Notes under the pieces: model-generated | Database searches by the model: none | The model's input: only the letters and a program-made list of their open reading frames with translations | What the model was told of the DNA's origin: nothing | Assembly: GCA_944320865.1 (NCBI GenBank) | Contig: CALUJC010000036.1 | Coordinates: 1-34,984, forward strand | Reading direction: 5' to 3' | DNA length: 34,984 nucleotides | Source: an uncultured Bacteroides sp. | Lineage (GTDB): Bacteria > Bacteroidota > Bacteroidia > Bacteroidales > Bacteroidaceae | Shown here: one piece after another, positions 1 through 8,344 of the stretch | Layout of the letters: each line of letters opens with the position of its first letter | Numbering within the stretch: the stretch's first letter is position 1 | Made by a program: the position numbers and the translations under genes

Positions 1-164
1 AACCTCTTCGAGGTTCTATGCATCTGCTGAAGGCTTCCTACCGCAGGTACCGCTGCGCGGCACACAGCGGTTAAGCATAGTTGGACAGTTTCACTGTCCT
101 TGTAACCTCGTTAACTTGTTTCCTCGTCAACTAAAGCGCGCTTGCGCGCGCTAAATTCCCATTT
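1..164 (+). repeat. Palindromic intergenic element E1 (family A), left part outside the window
   Basis: This is the right-hand part of the 335-bp family A element seen whole at 3887-4222, 19280-19615, 23941-24278 and 30923-31256. It carries the small hairpin AACCTCTTCGAGGTT, one arm of the long inverted repeat, the hairpin GGACAGTTTCACTGTCC and octamer-repeat arm sequence. The end box TAAATTCCCATTT lies at 152-164. Unlike other family A copies, it has an extra AAAGCGCGCTTGCGCGCGC module just before the box. The same module, with one base changed, precedes the end box of the unrelated-looking element at 7025-7228. The box lies about 6 bp beyond the stop codon of the HAD gene. Confidence 0.85.
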
Positions 165-170
165 CAGTAT

Positions 171-863
171 TTAAAGAATCTCCTTCAACTCTCTCAAGTC
201 CCTGATGTGATAGGTGGGCCGGAATGGCAAATCATTACGCCCGGCCGGGTCGTAAAACACTTGGCTCATCCCCGCTCTACAGGCTCCTGCCACATCGCTA
301 TCCCAGCTGTCGCCTATCATCAGCGATTCATGCAATTGCGATTGCGTAGCAGAAAGGGCAAAGTGGAAAATAGGCAACCAAGGCTTCAGGACACCAATAT
401 CGTCGGACAATACCACCTTCTTGAAATAACGGGCGATGCCGGCCGACTGCATCTTACGCCTTTGCAACTCCCGGAAGCCATTGGACAGGATGTAAAGGTT
501 ATATCCCCGCCCGTGCAGGTAGTCCAGCACTTCGCCGGCATGGGGCATCAGCTTGGACTTGGTAGGTATCACGGCAAAGAAATCTTCGGAAAACTGCTTT
601 GCCAAGAGGGCATCTTCAATCCCTACCGCCTGCAATGGATAAAAGAAACGCTGGCGGTTCAGTTCGTCTTTCGTCACTTTGCCTGCGGCGTATTCTACCC
701 ACAGCTCGCTATTGCGTTGCTGGTACAAACCGTAGAAATGGCTGAAAGAATGGAAGAAACGGCTATAGCGATGTTTCTCGTACATCTCCAGAAATGTGTC
801 GTAAGCATTTTCCGAAAAAGCCCACAGCGTATCATCGAGGTCAAAAAAGAGATTTTTATACAT
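171..863 (-). CDS. HAD-superfamily phosphatase, YjjG-like pyrimidine nucleotidase
   Basis: A 230-residue haloacid-dehalogenase-type hydrolase. The four HAD motifs are visible: DLDDT with the nucleophile Asp8 and acid/base Asp10, SNG at 127-129, Lys160 in LKP, and GDSWDSD at 184-190, which binds magnesium. The helical cap between motifs I and II (about residues 15-100) fits subfamily I. The family member it most resembles is YjjG, which removes phosphate from non-canonical pyrimidine nucleotides; the exact substrate cannot be read from sequence. It is the last gene of a minus-strand run after rsmI and a coiled-coil lipoprotein, about 99 bp downstream of the latter. Repeat element E1 follows its stop codon closely. 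Confidence 0.85.
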   Translation of the reverse strand: MYKNLFFDLDDTLWAFSENAYDTFLEMYEKHRYSRFFHSFSHFYGLYQQRNSELWVEYAAGKVTKDELNRQRFFYPLQAVGIEDALLAKQFSEDFFAVIPTKSKLMPHAGEVLDYLHGRGYNLYILSNGFRELQRRKMQSAGIARYFKKVVLSDDIGVLKPWLPIFHFALSATQSQLHESLMIGDSWDSDVAGACRAGMSQVFYDPAGRNDLPFRPTYHIRDLRELKEIL

Positions 864-883
864 GAAAAAGCATTATAGGGACA

Positions 884-928
884 TGAGGGATAAAGGTACA
901 CATCTTCTGCATAAACCTTCATCCCTCA
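884..928. other. Intergenic hairpin between lipoprotein and HAD genes
   Basis: TGAGGGATAAAGGT at 884-897 pairs with ACCTTCATCCCTCA at 915-928: 8 bp, one mismatch, then 5 bp, with a 17-nt loop. No clear T-run follows on either strand, so it is not a canonical intrinsic terminator. It may be an mRNA processing or stability structure between the two genes. Confidence 0.5.
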
Positions 929-962
929 CAACATCTCGTAAGATATACCGCCAGTCACTCTC

Positions 963-1844
963 CTATTTCACTTGGATAACCAAGTACTTGGAGATGCTCC
1001 AGAAAGCTTGGGGATTATTGATTTTCAACGTAAGTTGCCCCTTCCCGTCTTTCTCCAACGAATATGCACCGGCCGGATGAGTGGTCAACACTTCCGCATC
1101 AGTACTATACAGTTTAATTTCGCGGGTAGTGCGGATATCTATTTGGGTAAAATAATCCAAATTGACATCGGCAGCTTTCAATACTTGCCCCTTTTTAAAC
1201 AGACCGCTCTTGGAAAGAATACGCTGGTCTTTCAGTTCTTTCTTGGTGCCAAACACGAACCAGGCGGTATTCAACTCCTTGTCCTGCTCTGCAACGGTTT
1301 CCGCTTTTGCTTCATTCTCCGCCATCAGTTCTTCCTTTTCGGTGGTAAGGCCTGTTACGGCAGCATCCAGTTCTTGTATGCGTATATTCCGGGAAGCCAG
1401 TTCGGCCTGCAGTTCCTCTATGCGCCGGGTCTTTTCGGCCAATTCTTTAGTCAGCGATGCCACTGCTTTTTTCAGTTGAGCCGAATTATTCCGGCTATTC
1501 TTCAGCATATCTTGCAACTTGGCTATCTGCTGTTTGTTTTCCTGCATTTGTTTACGAATAAACTCAATGTCCGAAGCTATCTGCTGCTTGGCTGTCAGCG
1601 AACCTTCACTCACGGCTCCGCGTTGCAAATCCACCCGGTTTTCGGCCTCACTGATTTCACGGAAGCCTTCCGATATCTCGTTAAAAGTCCCCATCATGTC
1701 ATCCAGTTCTGCATCACGTTGGTTCAACTCTGTACGCAACGAATCATTCTGGGCTTGCAGTTGTTTTTTCCCGCCACCGGTAAGCCCGTCGCACGAAGCC
1801 ATTACGGCAGCTACGACCAGCATTGAAATAGCTAATTTTTTCAT
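963..1844 (-). CDS. Coiled-coil lipoprotein of unknown function
   Basis: A 293-residue protein. The N-terminal signal ends in a lipobox (VMASC, lipidated Cys18), so it should be a membrane-anchored lipoprotein. Residues of about 28-195 are rich in Glu, Gln, Lys and Leu with heptad spacing, which predicts a long coiled coil (for example around ELAEKTRRIEELQAELASR). The last 90 residues form a separate mixed region with FGTKKELKDQRIL and a beta-rich end. I do not recognise a characterised family. It starts 40 bp after the rsmI stop and is probably co-transcribed with it. A role as an envelope spacer or scaffold is possible but not shown. Confidence 0.8.
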   Translation of the reverse strand: MKKLAISMLVVAAVMASCDGLTGGGKKQLQAQNDSLRTELNQRDAELDDMMGTFNEISEGFREISEAENRVDLQRGAVSEGSLTAKQQIASDIEFIRKQMQENKQQIAKLQDMLKNSRNNSAQLKKAVASLTKELAEKTRRIEELQAELASRNIRIQELDAAVTGLTTEKEELMAENEAKAETVAEQDKELNTAWFVFGTKKELKDQRILSKSGLFKKGQVLKAADVNLDYFTQIDIRTTREIKLYSTDAEVLTTHPAGAYSLEKDGKGQLTLKINNPQAFWSISKYLVIQVK

Positions 1845-1884
1845 ACGTTCTAATTTTTACTTATTTGGATTAATGAAGTTGTTC

Positions 1885-2559
1885 TCACTCACCGGCACCC
1901 GCCACCACGATTACAATCTCGCCCCGAGGCTCATTGGCTATGAAGTGTGCCGACAATTCGGCCAATGTACCGCGCACGGTTTCCTCATGCACTTTCGACA
2001 ATTCACGTGACACAGAAGCCTGGCGTTCGCCACCAAAGACTTCAGCAAACTGCCCCAACGTCTTGACCAGACGATAGGGGGATTCATAAAATACCATGGT
2101 ACGTGTTTCTGTAGCCAATAGTTTCAGACGCGTTTGCCGGCCTTTCTTCTGGGGCAGAAAACCCTCGAAGCAGAAGCGGTCGCACGGCAAGCCCGAAGAG
2201 ACCAACGCAGGGACAAAAGCCGTCGCTCCAGGCAAGCATTGCACTTCAATGCCATTGCGCACACACTCACGCACCACAAGGAAGCCGGGATCGGATATAC
2301 CAGGTGTGCCTGCATCGGACACCAAAGCCACCGTTTCACCGCCTTGTATGCGGCGGACAATGCTCTCCACCGTCTGATGTTCATTGAACTTATGGTGCGA
2401 CTGCATGGCATTTTTTATTTCAAAATGCTTCAGCAAGATGCCCGACGTGCGCGTATCTTCCGCCAAGACCAAGTCGGCCTCTTTCAAGATACGTATCGCG
2501 CGAAATGTCATGTCTTCCAAGTTCCCTATCGGGGTAGGCACTACATACAGTTTTCCCAT
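1885..2559 (-). CDS. rsmI: 16S rRNA (cytidine-2'-O)-methyltransferase RsmI
   Basis: RsmI methylates the ribose 2'-OH of C1402 of 16S rRNA using S-adenosylmethionine. The diagnostic tetrapyrrole-methylase-fold motifs are all present: VVPTPIGNLEDMTFRA (residues 6-21), LAEDTR (32-37), SDAGTPGISDPG (81-92) and PGATAFVPAL (110-119). At 224 residues it ends soon after the catalytic fold and lacks the extra C-terminal domain of the roughly 286-residue E. coli protein. It is the first gene of a minus-strand operon and has its own upstream candidate -7 box and leader hairpin. It is unrelated to the mannan locus that lies upstream of it. Confidence 0.95.
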   Translation of the reverse strand: MGKLYVVPTPIGNLEDMTFRAIRILKEADLVLAEDTRTSGILLKHFEIKNAMQSHHKFNEHQTVESIVRRIQGGETVALVSDAGTPGISDPGFLVVRECVRNGIEVQCLPGATAFVPALVSSGLPCDRFCFEGFLPQKKGRQTRLKLLATETRTMVFYESPYRLVKTLGQFAEVFGGERQASVSRELSKVHEETVRGTLAELSAHFIANEPRGEIVIVVAGAGE

Positions 2560-2583
2560 TTTTATTCTACTCCGCCATTTAGC

Positions 2584-2620
2584 GCATCAGGAACCACAGG
2601 TGCGACCAAAGTCCTGATGC
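2584..2620 (-). other. Hairpin in the rsmI 5' leader
   Basis: GCATCAGGA at 2584-2592 and TCCTGATGC at 2612-2620 form a perfect 9-bp stem with a 19-nt loop, 25 bp upstream of the rsmI start. There is no T-run after it in the sense direction, so it is more likely a leader structure than a terminator. Confidence 0.5.
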
Positions 2621-2635
2621 AAAACGTTAATGCCG

Positions 2636-2643
2636 CAAATGTA
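2636..2643 (-). promoter_or_regulatory. Candidate -7 box for rsmI
   Basis: CAAATGTA on the plus strand reads TACATTTG in the rsmI direction, a full match to the Bacteroides -7 consensus TAnnTTTG. I see no clear TTTG at the -33 position. Transcription from here would include the hairpin at 2584-2620. Confidence 0.4.
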
Positions 2644-2678
2644 GAAATAAATAATGGAAAAATATACCTGCCTATGCA

Positions 2679-3872
2679 CTAAAAGTGAGTAGAACGTTCC
2701 ATTATCTCCATACACATGCGTCCGTTGTGGTAGGGGCACTTCCAAAAACCGGCCTTGTCATCGGCTGTATTGACCGTACCGTCAGCATGGATGCTCCAAT
2801 GCCACTCACCATGTTCATGGTCTATCAGATGTTGCTTGATGAAATCCCAGCAACGGAAGGCCTTATGCAACGCCACTTCATCGCCAAAATACTGATAGAG
2901 ATTTACATGCCCCACCACATTTTCAGCCTGCACCCACCAATGACGGTCGGTATCTGTTTGCGCCTTGTCTTCAAATGTCTCATAAACCATGCTGCCATCG
3001 GCAGTGATGCCTTCGCCGGCAGCGGCGGCAATAAACTCCACCAACGGTTCCACCTTCTCCAGCAGCGTCTTGTCGCCCAACACCAAAGCAGCTTCATGAA
3101 TCAGCCAGGATGCCTCAATGTCGTGGCCATAAGAAATGATGCGATACTTGCTCCGCCAATCATCGCTGAAAAACAGCTCCAAATGCCCCGTGGCCGGGTT
3201 CAGAATTTTATCGGTGAACAGCACAATCAGATTACGCAACTGCTGTTGCAGACGTTCATCCTTCCATACCCTATACAGATTAGCATATGGCTCCAAAATA
3301 TGAAGATGGGTATTCATGGTTTTGCGTTCATTTTCATCCTTATCGCTCAAGCGCATGTCGGCAAGCGCACTCCAATCCCTGGCCAAAGCTTCGCAATAGC
3401 CATTCAATTGCACATCGAAGCTGTGTTGCTCAATGCTTTCAAAAAGGCGGATGGCATAATCCAATGATTCTCCGTCGCCCGTGGCACGATGGTATTCACT
3501 CAAGCCGTAGATGGCAAAGCCAAGGGCATAAATCTGTTTCTTTGTGTCGAGCGGACGGCCTTTGTAATCGAGCGACCAATACACACCACCATATTCCTTA
3601 TCATAAAAATGGTCGATAAGATAACGTTTGGCACGGGTGGCCGTAGCAAGATATTCTTCACGACGCAACAACCGGTAAGCAGCCGAAAATGTCCAAAGGA
3701 TACGAGCATTGAGCACTGCTCCTTTCTCTGCTTCCGGCACCAACTCGTCTGTACCGGTGATACGCCCATAAAAGCCACCATTTACGTTGTCCGTCATCTT
3801 GTCCATCCAAAAGGGAAGGATATTACGGGTCAGTTCTTCTTCCACTTCCCGCTTCAATAATTGCATGTCCAT
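2679..3872 (-). CDS. Mannobiose/cellobiose 2-epimerase (AGE family)
   Basis: A 397-residue (alpha/alpha)6-barrel sugar epimerase. Family motifs in order are MNTHLHILEPYANLY (186-200), SYGHDIEASWL with His250 as one catalytic base, HWWVQAENVVG (311-321), and KCPYHNGRMCMEI with His382 as the second. It has no signal peptide, so it is cytoplasmic. In the B. fragilis-type pathway this enzyme turns mannobiose (Man-beta-1,4-Man) into Man-beta-1,4-Glc, the substrate of the GH130 phosphorylase encoded in the same operon. That context favours mannobiose over cellobiose, though the family can act on both. It is the last gene of the manA-like operon and is separated from the symporter gene by repeat element E2. 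Confidence 0.9.
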   Translation of the reverse strand: MDMQLLKREVEEELTRNILPFWMDKMTDNVNGGFYGRITGTDELVPEAEKGAVLNARILWTFSAAYRLLRREEYLATATRAKRYLIDHFYDKEYGGVYWSLDYKGRPLDTKKQIYALGFAIYGLSEYHRATGDGESLDYAIRLFESIEQHSFDVQLNGYCEALARDWSALADMRLSDKDENERKTMNTHLHILEPYANLYRVWKDERLQQQLRNLIVLFTDKILNPATGHLELFFSDDWRSKYRIISYGHDIEASWLIHEAALVLGDKTLLEKVEPLVEFIAAAAGEGITADGSMVYETFEDKAQTDTDRHWWVQAENVVGHVNLYQYFGDEVALHKAFRCWDFIKQHLIDHEHGEWHWSIHADGTVNTADDKAGFWKCPYHNGRMCMEIMERSTHF

Positions 3873-3886
3873 ATAGATTCGTTTTA

Positions 3887-4222
3887 AAATGATAATTTAG
3901 TTGACGAGGGAACAAGTTGACGAGGCAACGAGGGGCGGAGTATTTGCGGACGGCAACGCCGTCCAACCATGCTTAACCGCTGTGTGCCGCGCAGCGGTAC
4001 CTGCGGTGTATGCAGGTGAGCGCAAGCACCCCGACCTCGAAGGGGTCGAACAAGCTATGTCCCGTCGGTATGGGGTTGAACCTCTTCGAGGTTCTATGCA
4101 TCTGCTGATGGCTTCTTACCGCAGGTACCGCTGCGCGGCACACAGCGGTTAAGCATAATTGGACAGTTCCACTGTCCTCGTAGCCTTGTTAACTTGTTCC
4201 CTCGTCAACTAAATTCCCATTT
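3887..4222 (+). repeat. Palindromic intergenic element E2 (family A, 336 bp)
   Basis: The ends are AAATGATAATTTA (3887-3899) and TAAATTCCCATTT (4210-4222). Read inward from each end they match at 11 of 13 positions, so they act as imperfect terminal inverted repeats. Inside come octamer-repeat arms (consensus NNRACRAG), then a 7-bp-stem hairpin on each side (GGACGGCAACGCCGTCC and GGACAGTTCCACTGTCC), then a perfect 38-bp inverted repeat (3970-4007 with 4118-4155), then an apex with further small hairpins such as AACCTCTTCGAGGTT. The right box overlaps the stop codon of the symporter gene. The left box ends about 14 bp before the epimerase start. It lies between two genes of one operon and so should be transcribed. 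Confidence 0.9.
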
Positions 4223-5597
4223 ACGCCCCCCGCCGTGCCTTCAAATCAGAATTGATGGCAGCCATACGCGTACGGTTCAACGGATAAATAAGCAACACCA
4301 GGATGGAAAGTGCGGCTATGGCGGCAGGGATGAAACTCATCAGATAGCGCAGGCCATCCAAAGCCTCGGGTGTCTGTACGGCATCGGCTGCAGTGTTGTA
4401 GCCAAAGGCTGCCAGCAGCGCCATTACCGCCCATCCGGCAAAAGCACCGCCAAACTTCTGTGCCATGGAGCCAGACGAGAAGATGAGTCCCGTAGAAGCG
4501 GTACCATCTTTATGCTCGGCATAGTCGGCCACATCGGCATACATGCTCCATATCAGCGGGGAGATGATGCCTGTAAAGATGGATATCAGTATCTGGAAAA
4601 GCAGCATCAGCCACCAGCCTGCCGGAGTGTTGGGCAGGAAGAAGAAGATGACGCTCAGCACTATCAACCCCACGAGTGAAAGCATGTATGTGGACTTTTT
4701 GCCCAAACGCACGGAGATGGGCACTGTCAGCGCCACACCAAGCATGTTGCACACCTCGCCCACCATGAGGAACAACCCGGCATACAATACGACATTGAAG
4801 AGACCGAAGTCGAGGAAAGCATTGGCACTGATGTAGTCTTTAAAGAAATAAGCAGCCGTAGCGCCACGCACCGTGTTGAAGGAGTTGGACAGAAGGGCGG
4901 CTCCATTCAATATCCACCAGGGAGCGTTGTGAACCAATGACTTAACGTCCTTGCCTACCGATTTCCCGGGAGCGGCCTTAACGTGCTCGCGTGTCATGCT
5001 GAAGCAGAGTAAGAAACCTACGAAACAGAGGCTGGCTATGGTAATCATGGCATATTGCCAACATTGCGTGTCGGAATTGCCCATCGAGCCAAACCAATTG
5101 CACAACGGCTCCCATGCCCCCAAAGCAATGAAGCTACCGCCATAAGCAAAAAACATGCGGTAGGAGGAGAACACGGTCTTGGTGTTCGAATCGTCGGTCA
5201 TCACTCCCAACATTGCGCCGTATGGCACATTAATGCCGGTGTAGACGGTCATCATCAGAATGTAGGTGACGTATGCCCATATCAACTTACCCGTAGGGCT
5301 GAAATCGGGCGTAGTAAAGAGCAGGATACCCGCTATAGCAAACGGAGCCGCCACCCAAAGCAAGTATGGACGGTATTTTCCCCAGCGGGTATGCGTGCGG
5401 TCGGCAATAACGCCCATCATCGGGTCGGACACCGCATCCCAAATGCGGGTCACCAGCATCAGCACGCCCGCATCGGCAAGGCTCAAGCCGAAAATATTAG
5501 AATAGAAGAAAGGTAAGTAATAGGAAAATATCTTCCAGAACATGGAAGAAGACATGTCGCCAAAGCCATAGCCGATTTTTTCTTTCAGTGTTGCCAT
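4221..5597 (-). CDS. GPH-family sugar:cation symporter (mannobiose/oligomannoside importer)
   Basis: A 458-residue polytopic inner-membrane protein with about 12 hydrophobic segments. The N-terminal EKIGYGFGDMSSSMFW and the loop DAVSDPMMGVIADRTHTRWGKYRPYLL are typical of the glycoside-pentoside-hexuronide:cation symporters (MFS clan, melibiose-carrier type). It lies between the GH130 phosphorylase and the 2-epimerase, the same position as the symporter in the B. fragilis mannan operon, so the likely cargo is mannobiose crossing from periplasm to cytoplasm. The start is MATLKEKIG. An array of four palindromes lies upstream of it, and element E2 touches its stop codon. Confidence 0.88.
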   Translation of the reverse strand: MATLKEKIGYGFGDMSSSMFWKIFSYYLPFFYSNIFGLSLADAGVLMLVTRIWDAVSDPMMGVIADRTHTRWGKYRPYLLWVAAPFAIAGILLFTTPDFSPTGKLIWAYVTYILMMTVYTGINVPYGAMLGVMTDDSNTKTVFSSYRMFFAYGGSFIALGAWEPLCNWFGSMGNSDTQCWQYAMITIASLCFVGFLLCFSMTREHVKAAPGKSVGKDVKSLVHNAPWWILNGAALLSNSFNTVRGATAAYFFKDYISANAFLDFGLFNVVLYAGLFLMVGEVCNMLGVALTVPISVRLGKKSTYMLSLVGLIVLSVIFFFLPNTPAGWWLMLLFQILISIFTGIISPLIWSMYADVADYAEHKDGTASTGLIFSSGSMAQKFGGAFAGWAVMALLAAFGYNTAADAVQTPEALDGLRYLMSFIPAAIAALSILVLLIYPLNRTRMAAINSDLKARRGA

Positions 5598-5676
5598 GAT
5601 ATAATTTCAGTTTATTAAAATAGTAAATATTCCTTTCATTTTTGCCTTATTCCAGCAAGGCTCCGCTTTATCGCCG

Positions 5677-5758
5677 TTAAAGTATTACTTTAGCAGCGTT
5701 AAAGCAACACTTTATCCTTATTAAAGCATCACTTTAACGCTACTAAAGTAACACTTTA
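5677..5758. repeat. Four 16-bp palindromes at an exact 22-bp period
   Basis: Near-palindromic 16-mers TTAAAGTATTACTTTA (5677-5692), TTAAAGCAACACTTTA (5699-5714), TTAAAGCATCACTTTA (5721-5736) and CTAAAGTAACACTTTA (5743-5758) are separated by 6-bp linkers. Each start is exactly 22 bp after the last. A degenerate fifth unit (GCAAGGCTCCGCTTTA, 5655-5670) keeps the same phase. The array sits between the phosphorylase stop and the symporter start. Variation is concentrated in the central bases and the linkers; the AAAG...CTTT arms are kept. Confidence 0.85.
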
Positions 5759-5827
5759 TTTTTGATAAACAAAAAATAAAGTAGTATGCGGTTATCCATC
5801 AGCCACTTACAGCCTTGCGGCTTTCGT

Positions 5828-7006
5828 TTACAAAGTGGCCAAAAGTTTCAGGTTCTTCTCAATCAACCTTTTTCGCGTTTCCACACAAGCTGATGAGATG
5901 AATCCGTCGGCAGGCGTGTGCAGGCAGTAGTCTACCAACTTGTCCACGGTAGAGGTGGCCACATGCATCCGCGTGTCCGACGAAGCGTAGTAGATGAACA
6001 CCTTGCCATCTTCATCGGCTATCCAGCCGTTGGAAAAGAGCACGTTGCTCACGTCGCCCACACGTTCCTCCCCTTCGGGCACCATGAAGGCACCGGCGGG
6101 CGAGGCTATCACCCGCGTGGGGTCGTCGAGTGCCGTCATGTACAGGTAGAGCACGTAGCGCAAGCCGGCCGCGCAGGCACGCACGCCGTGGGCCAGGTGC
6201 AACCAGCCTTGGGGTGTCTTGATGGGATGCGGCCCCTCGCCATTTTTCACCTCCTTGATGGTGTGGTAATAGCGGCGGTCGATGATGGTTTCCTCTTTCA
6301 CCTCGGCATGGGTGATGTCGTCCACCAACGCCCAGCCGATGCCTCCGCCACTGCCCGTGTCGATGAAGCCATCCTGCGGGCGGGTATAAAAGGCATACTT
6401 GCCGTCCACGAATTCGGGGTGAAGCACCACGTTGCGTTGCTGGCTCTTTGTCTTCAAGTCCGGCAGGCGTTCCCAGTTCACCAGGTCTTTGGTGCGGGCT
6501 ATGCCGGCCGTGGCCGTAGCCGCCGAAAGGTCGCCTTCCGGGGCGGTGTCATCGTGACGCTCGGCGCAGAAGACACCATAAATCCAGCCGTCCTCGTGGG
6601 CAGTGAGGCGCATGTCGTACACATTGGTGGCAGGAATCACGTCTTCGGGCATGGTTATCGGATAATCCCAAAAACGGAAATTGTCTACCCCATTGGGGCT
6701 TTCGGCCACAGCGAAAAACGACTTGCGGTCGGCACCTTCCACGCGCACCACCAGCAAATATTTACCCTTCCACTTTATGGCACCCGAATTCATCACCGCA
6801 TTCACCCCAATGCGTTCCATCAGGTAAGGATTAGTCTTTTCATCCAGGTCATAACGCCAGAATATCGGCGCATGGGCGGCGGTAACTACCGGATAGCGAT
6901 AACGCGTATATATGCCATTTCCCTCTTCTTGGGGGATATTTTTCCGGGTAATCAGTTCCTCATGTTTGTTGAGAAGTTCTTGTACTTTTTCTACAAACGG
7001 TTTCAT
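5828..7006 (-). CDS. GH130 4-O-beta-D-mannosyl-D-glucose phosphorylase
   Basis: A 392-residue cytoplasmic enzyme (no signal peptide) with a five-bladed propeller of GH130 type. It splits Man-beta-1,4-Glc with phosphate to give alpha-mannose-1-phosphate and glucose. The general acid Asp131 falls in the motif NVYDMRLT, the same numbering I recall for the characterised B. fragilis enzyme. Further signature stretches are [19 protein letters not shown] (68-86) and [20 protein letters not shown]. The gene follows the GH26 lipoprotein and precedes the symporter, with the 2-epimerase completing the set. Repeat element E6 lies just upstream of its start, between it and the GH26 gene. Confidence 0.93.
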   Translation of the reverse strand: MKPFVEKVQELLNKHEELITRKNIPQEEGNGIYTRYRYPVVTAAHAPIFWRYDLDEKTNPYLMERIGVNAVMNSGAIKWKGKYLLVVRVEGADRKSFFAVAESPNGVDNFRFWDYPITMPEDVIPATNVYDMRLTAHEDGWIYGVFCAERHDDTAPEGDLSAATATAGIARTKDLVNWERLPDLKTKSQQRNVVLHPEFVDGKYAFYTRPQDGFIDTGSGGGIGWALVDDITHAEVKEETIIDRRYYHTIKEVKNGEGPHPIKTPQGWLHLAHGVRACAAGLRYVLYLYMTALDDPTRVIASPAGAFMVPEGEERVGDVSNVLFSNGWIADEDGKVFIYYASSDTRMHVATSTVDKLVDYCLHTPADGFISSACVETRKRLIEKNLKLLATL

Positions 7007-7024
7007 GTCTATGATATTATATAT

Positions 7025-7228
7025 AAATGATAATTTATTGGGGCGTAGCCCCGAAATGAAGAATGAAGAATGAAGAACTAAGAATGAAGAATTAGGGAAG
7101 TAACTGAATTCTCCTCCTCCCCGGAGGCGGGGAATTCAGTTACCGTCGCATTTGCATCCCTGAGAATTCTTCATTCATCATTCTTAATTCTTCATTAAAG
7201 CGCGCTTACGCGCGCTAAATTCCCATTT
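7025..7228 (+). repeat. Palindromic intergenic element E6 (GAATGAA-heptad type, 204 bp)
   Basis: It has the same end boxes as family A, AAATGATAATTTA (7025-7037) and TAAATTCCCATTT (7216-7228), but a different interior. From the left there is a hairpin GGGGCGTAGCCCC (7040-7052), then an arm of 7-bp repeats (ATGAAGA type). A core hairpin follows in which GTAACTGAATTC (7100-7111) pairs with GAATTCAGTTAC (7132-7143) around a CCTCCCCGGAGG centre. The complementary heptad arm (TTCTTCA type) comes next, and finally the AAAGCGCGCTTACGCGCGC module also seen in E1. It lies between the GH26 and GH130 genes. The right box is adjacent to the GH26 stop codon. Confidence 0.88.
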
Positions 7229-8344
7229 TCACTCATACAGATTCACCTCTTTTGCAAAGAGGGTCTTCGGATGGTTGTAGAAGTCTACAAAATCCTTGGC
7301 GGAAGCCTGGCCAGGATAGGGGGCATAGAAATGCGTCACCTTCTCGCGGGCATTGCGCCACACCAGGACGTAGGCCAACGGATATTTTTCTATGGCGGGA
7401 AGCAATGTCCCCGTCCACCACTTGGCATCGGGCACGCCCTCATAGCCGGCCTCGGTAATGGCCATGACCTTGCCATGGGCTCGGGCCACGGTGTCGAGCA
7501 CACAGAGCGACTTGTCCAACGAGGCCAGGAAGGCATCGCGGTCGAACTGGTAAGCATCGAAACCTATAACGTCGATAATGTCATCACCCGGATAACGCTC
7601 CAAGTAATGCACGGTGTCTTTCGGCTCCGTGCCCGAGGAGTAGGCGTAAAGGGCATTGTCCACGCCGTGGGCACGCAGGCTGTCCACCGTCATGCGCCAC
7701 AAGCTCTTGTAGTCGTCTGCCGAGCAGAGCTTTTCGCCCCACCAGAACCAACTGCCCGTATGCTCATGCCAGGGGCGGAACAGCACGGGGACTTTCGCGC
7801 CTTCCGGTGTCTGCAACGAGTTGATGAAGTCGGCCACCCGTGTCAGCCACCCGGCAAACTTGGCATGGTTGGCGCCTCCGGGCAAGATGGAGCTTACCAC
7901 GGTGGAGTCGGACACGTCCCACGCGTCGCCCCCGGTCTTGGGATTGCGCGGATGCCAGCTCAAAGAGGCCAGGCCACCGCGCCGGTATTGGTTGATGATT
8001 TCCTTCCTGATTTTGTCGAAAGGCACTTTGTCAAGGCTGGCGTCGCCACCCAGTTCCAGCTCGCCCAGGTCGAAGCTGATGACGGCGGGATAGTCGCCGC
8101 AGACGCTTTGCACGTCCGAGCGGCCTTCATCGCCCTCCCAGCCGATGCCGTACACCGTGTCGTCGTGGTGGCCGAACATGATGCCCCGGGCGGGCACTTG
8201 TTTCAAGTTGGCCAGCAGCCGCTCCGTCTCCGGCGTCCTGGGTACCGGCGTTTCACTCGCAGCCTGTTGCTTCTTGGCAGCGCCGCCGCACGAAGAAAGC
8301 AGCCCGGCAGCCAAAAGCACGGCCAACATTCCTTTTGTTTTCAT
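7229..8344 (-). CDS. GH26 beta-mannanase/mannobiohydrolase lipoprotein (ManA-like)
   Basis: A 371-residue lipoprotein: MKTKGMLAVLLAAGLLSSC gives a lipobox LSSC with Cys19. I chose this start over an in-frame upstream one because the signal peptide begins here and the -7 box lies 77 bp upstream. The GH26 catalytic acid/base is Glu194 in LFRPWHEHTGSWFWWG and the nucleophile is Glu298 in MAITEAGYEG. It is a single-domain enzyme. In the B. fragilis operon of the same order, the GH26 enzyme releases mannobiose from mannan chains, matching the mannobiose-specific genes downstream. It is the first gene of its operon (GH26, GH130, symporter, epimerase). Whether it faces outward or the periplasm cannot be settled; Lys-Lys after the lipid Cys may matter. 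Confidence 0.92.
   Translation of the reverse strand: MKTKGMLAVLLAAGLLSSCGGAAKKQQAASETPVPRTPETERLLANLKQVPARGIMFGHHDDTVYGIGWEGDEGRSDVQSVCGDYPAVISFDLGELELGGDASLDKVPFDKIRKEIINQYRRGGLASLSWHPRNPKTGGDAWDVSDSTVVSSILPGGANHAKFAGWLTRVADFINSLQTPEGAKVPVLFRPWHEHTGSWFWWGEKLCSADDYKSLWRMTVDSLRAHGVDNALYAYSSGTEPKDTVHYLERYPGDDIIDVIGFDAYQFDRDAFLASLDKSLCVLDTVARAHGKVMAITEAGYEGVPDAKWWTGTLLPAIEKYPLAYVLVWRNAREKVTHFYAPYPGQASAKDFVDFYNHPKTLFAKEVNLYE

Noticed and set aside
3901-4152. An 83-codon open frame inside element E2, with near-identical frames in E4 (19350-19601) and, shorter, in E5 (30993-31226).
   Set aside because: It spans the palindromic repeat from its octamer arm (TTG start) and is explained by the repeat being conserved. 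The frame is broken at its start in E3 and E5, there is no recognisable domain, and it lies antisense to the flanking genes in E2. Ribosome profiling would settle it.
5655-5758. The 22-bp periodic array as a CRISPR.
   Set aside because: Linkers are only 6 bp, the units are palindromes rather than repeat-spacer pairs, and no cas genes are present.
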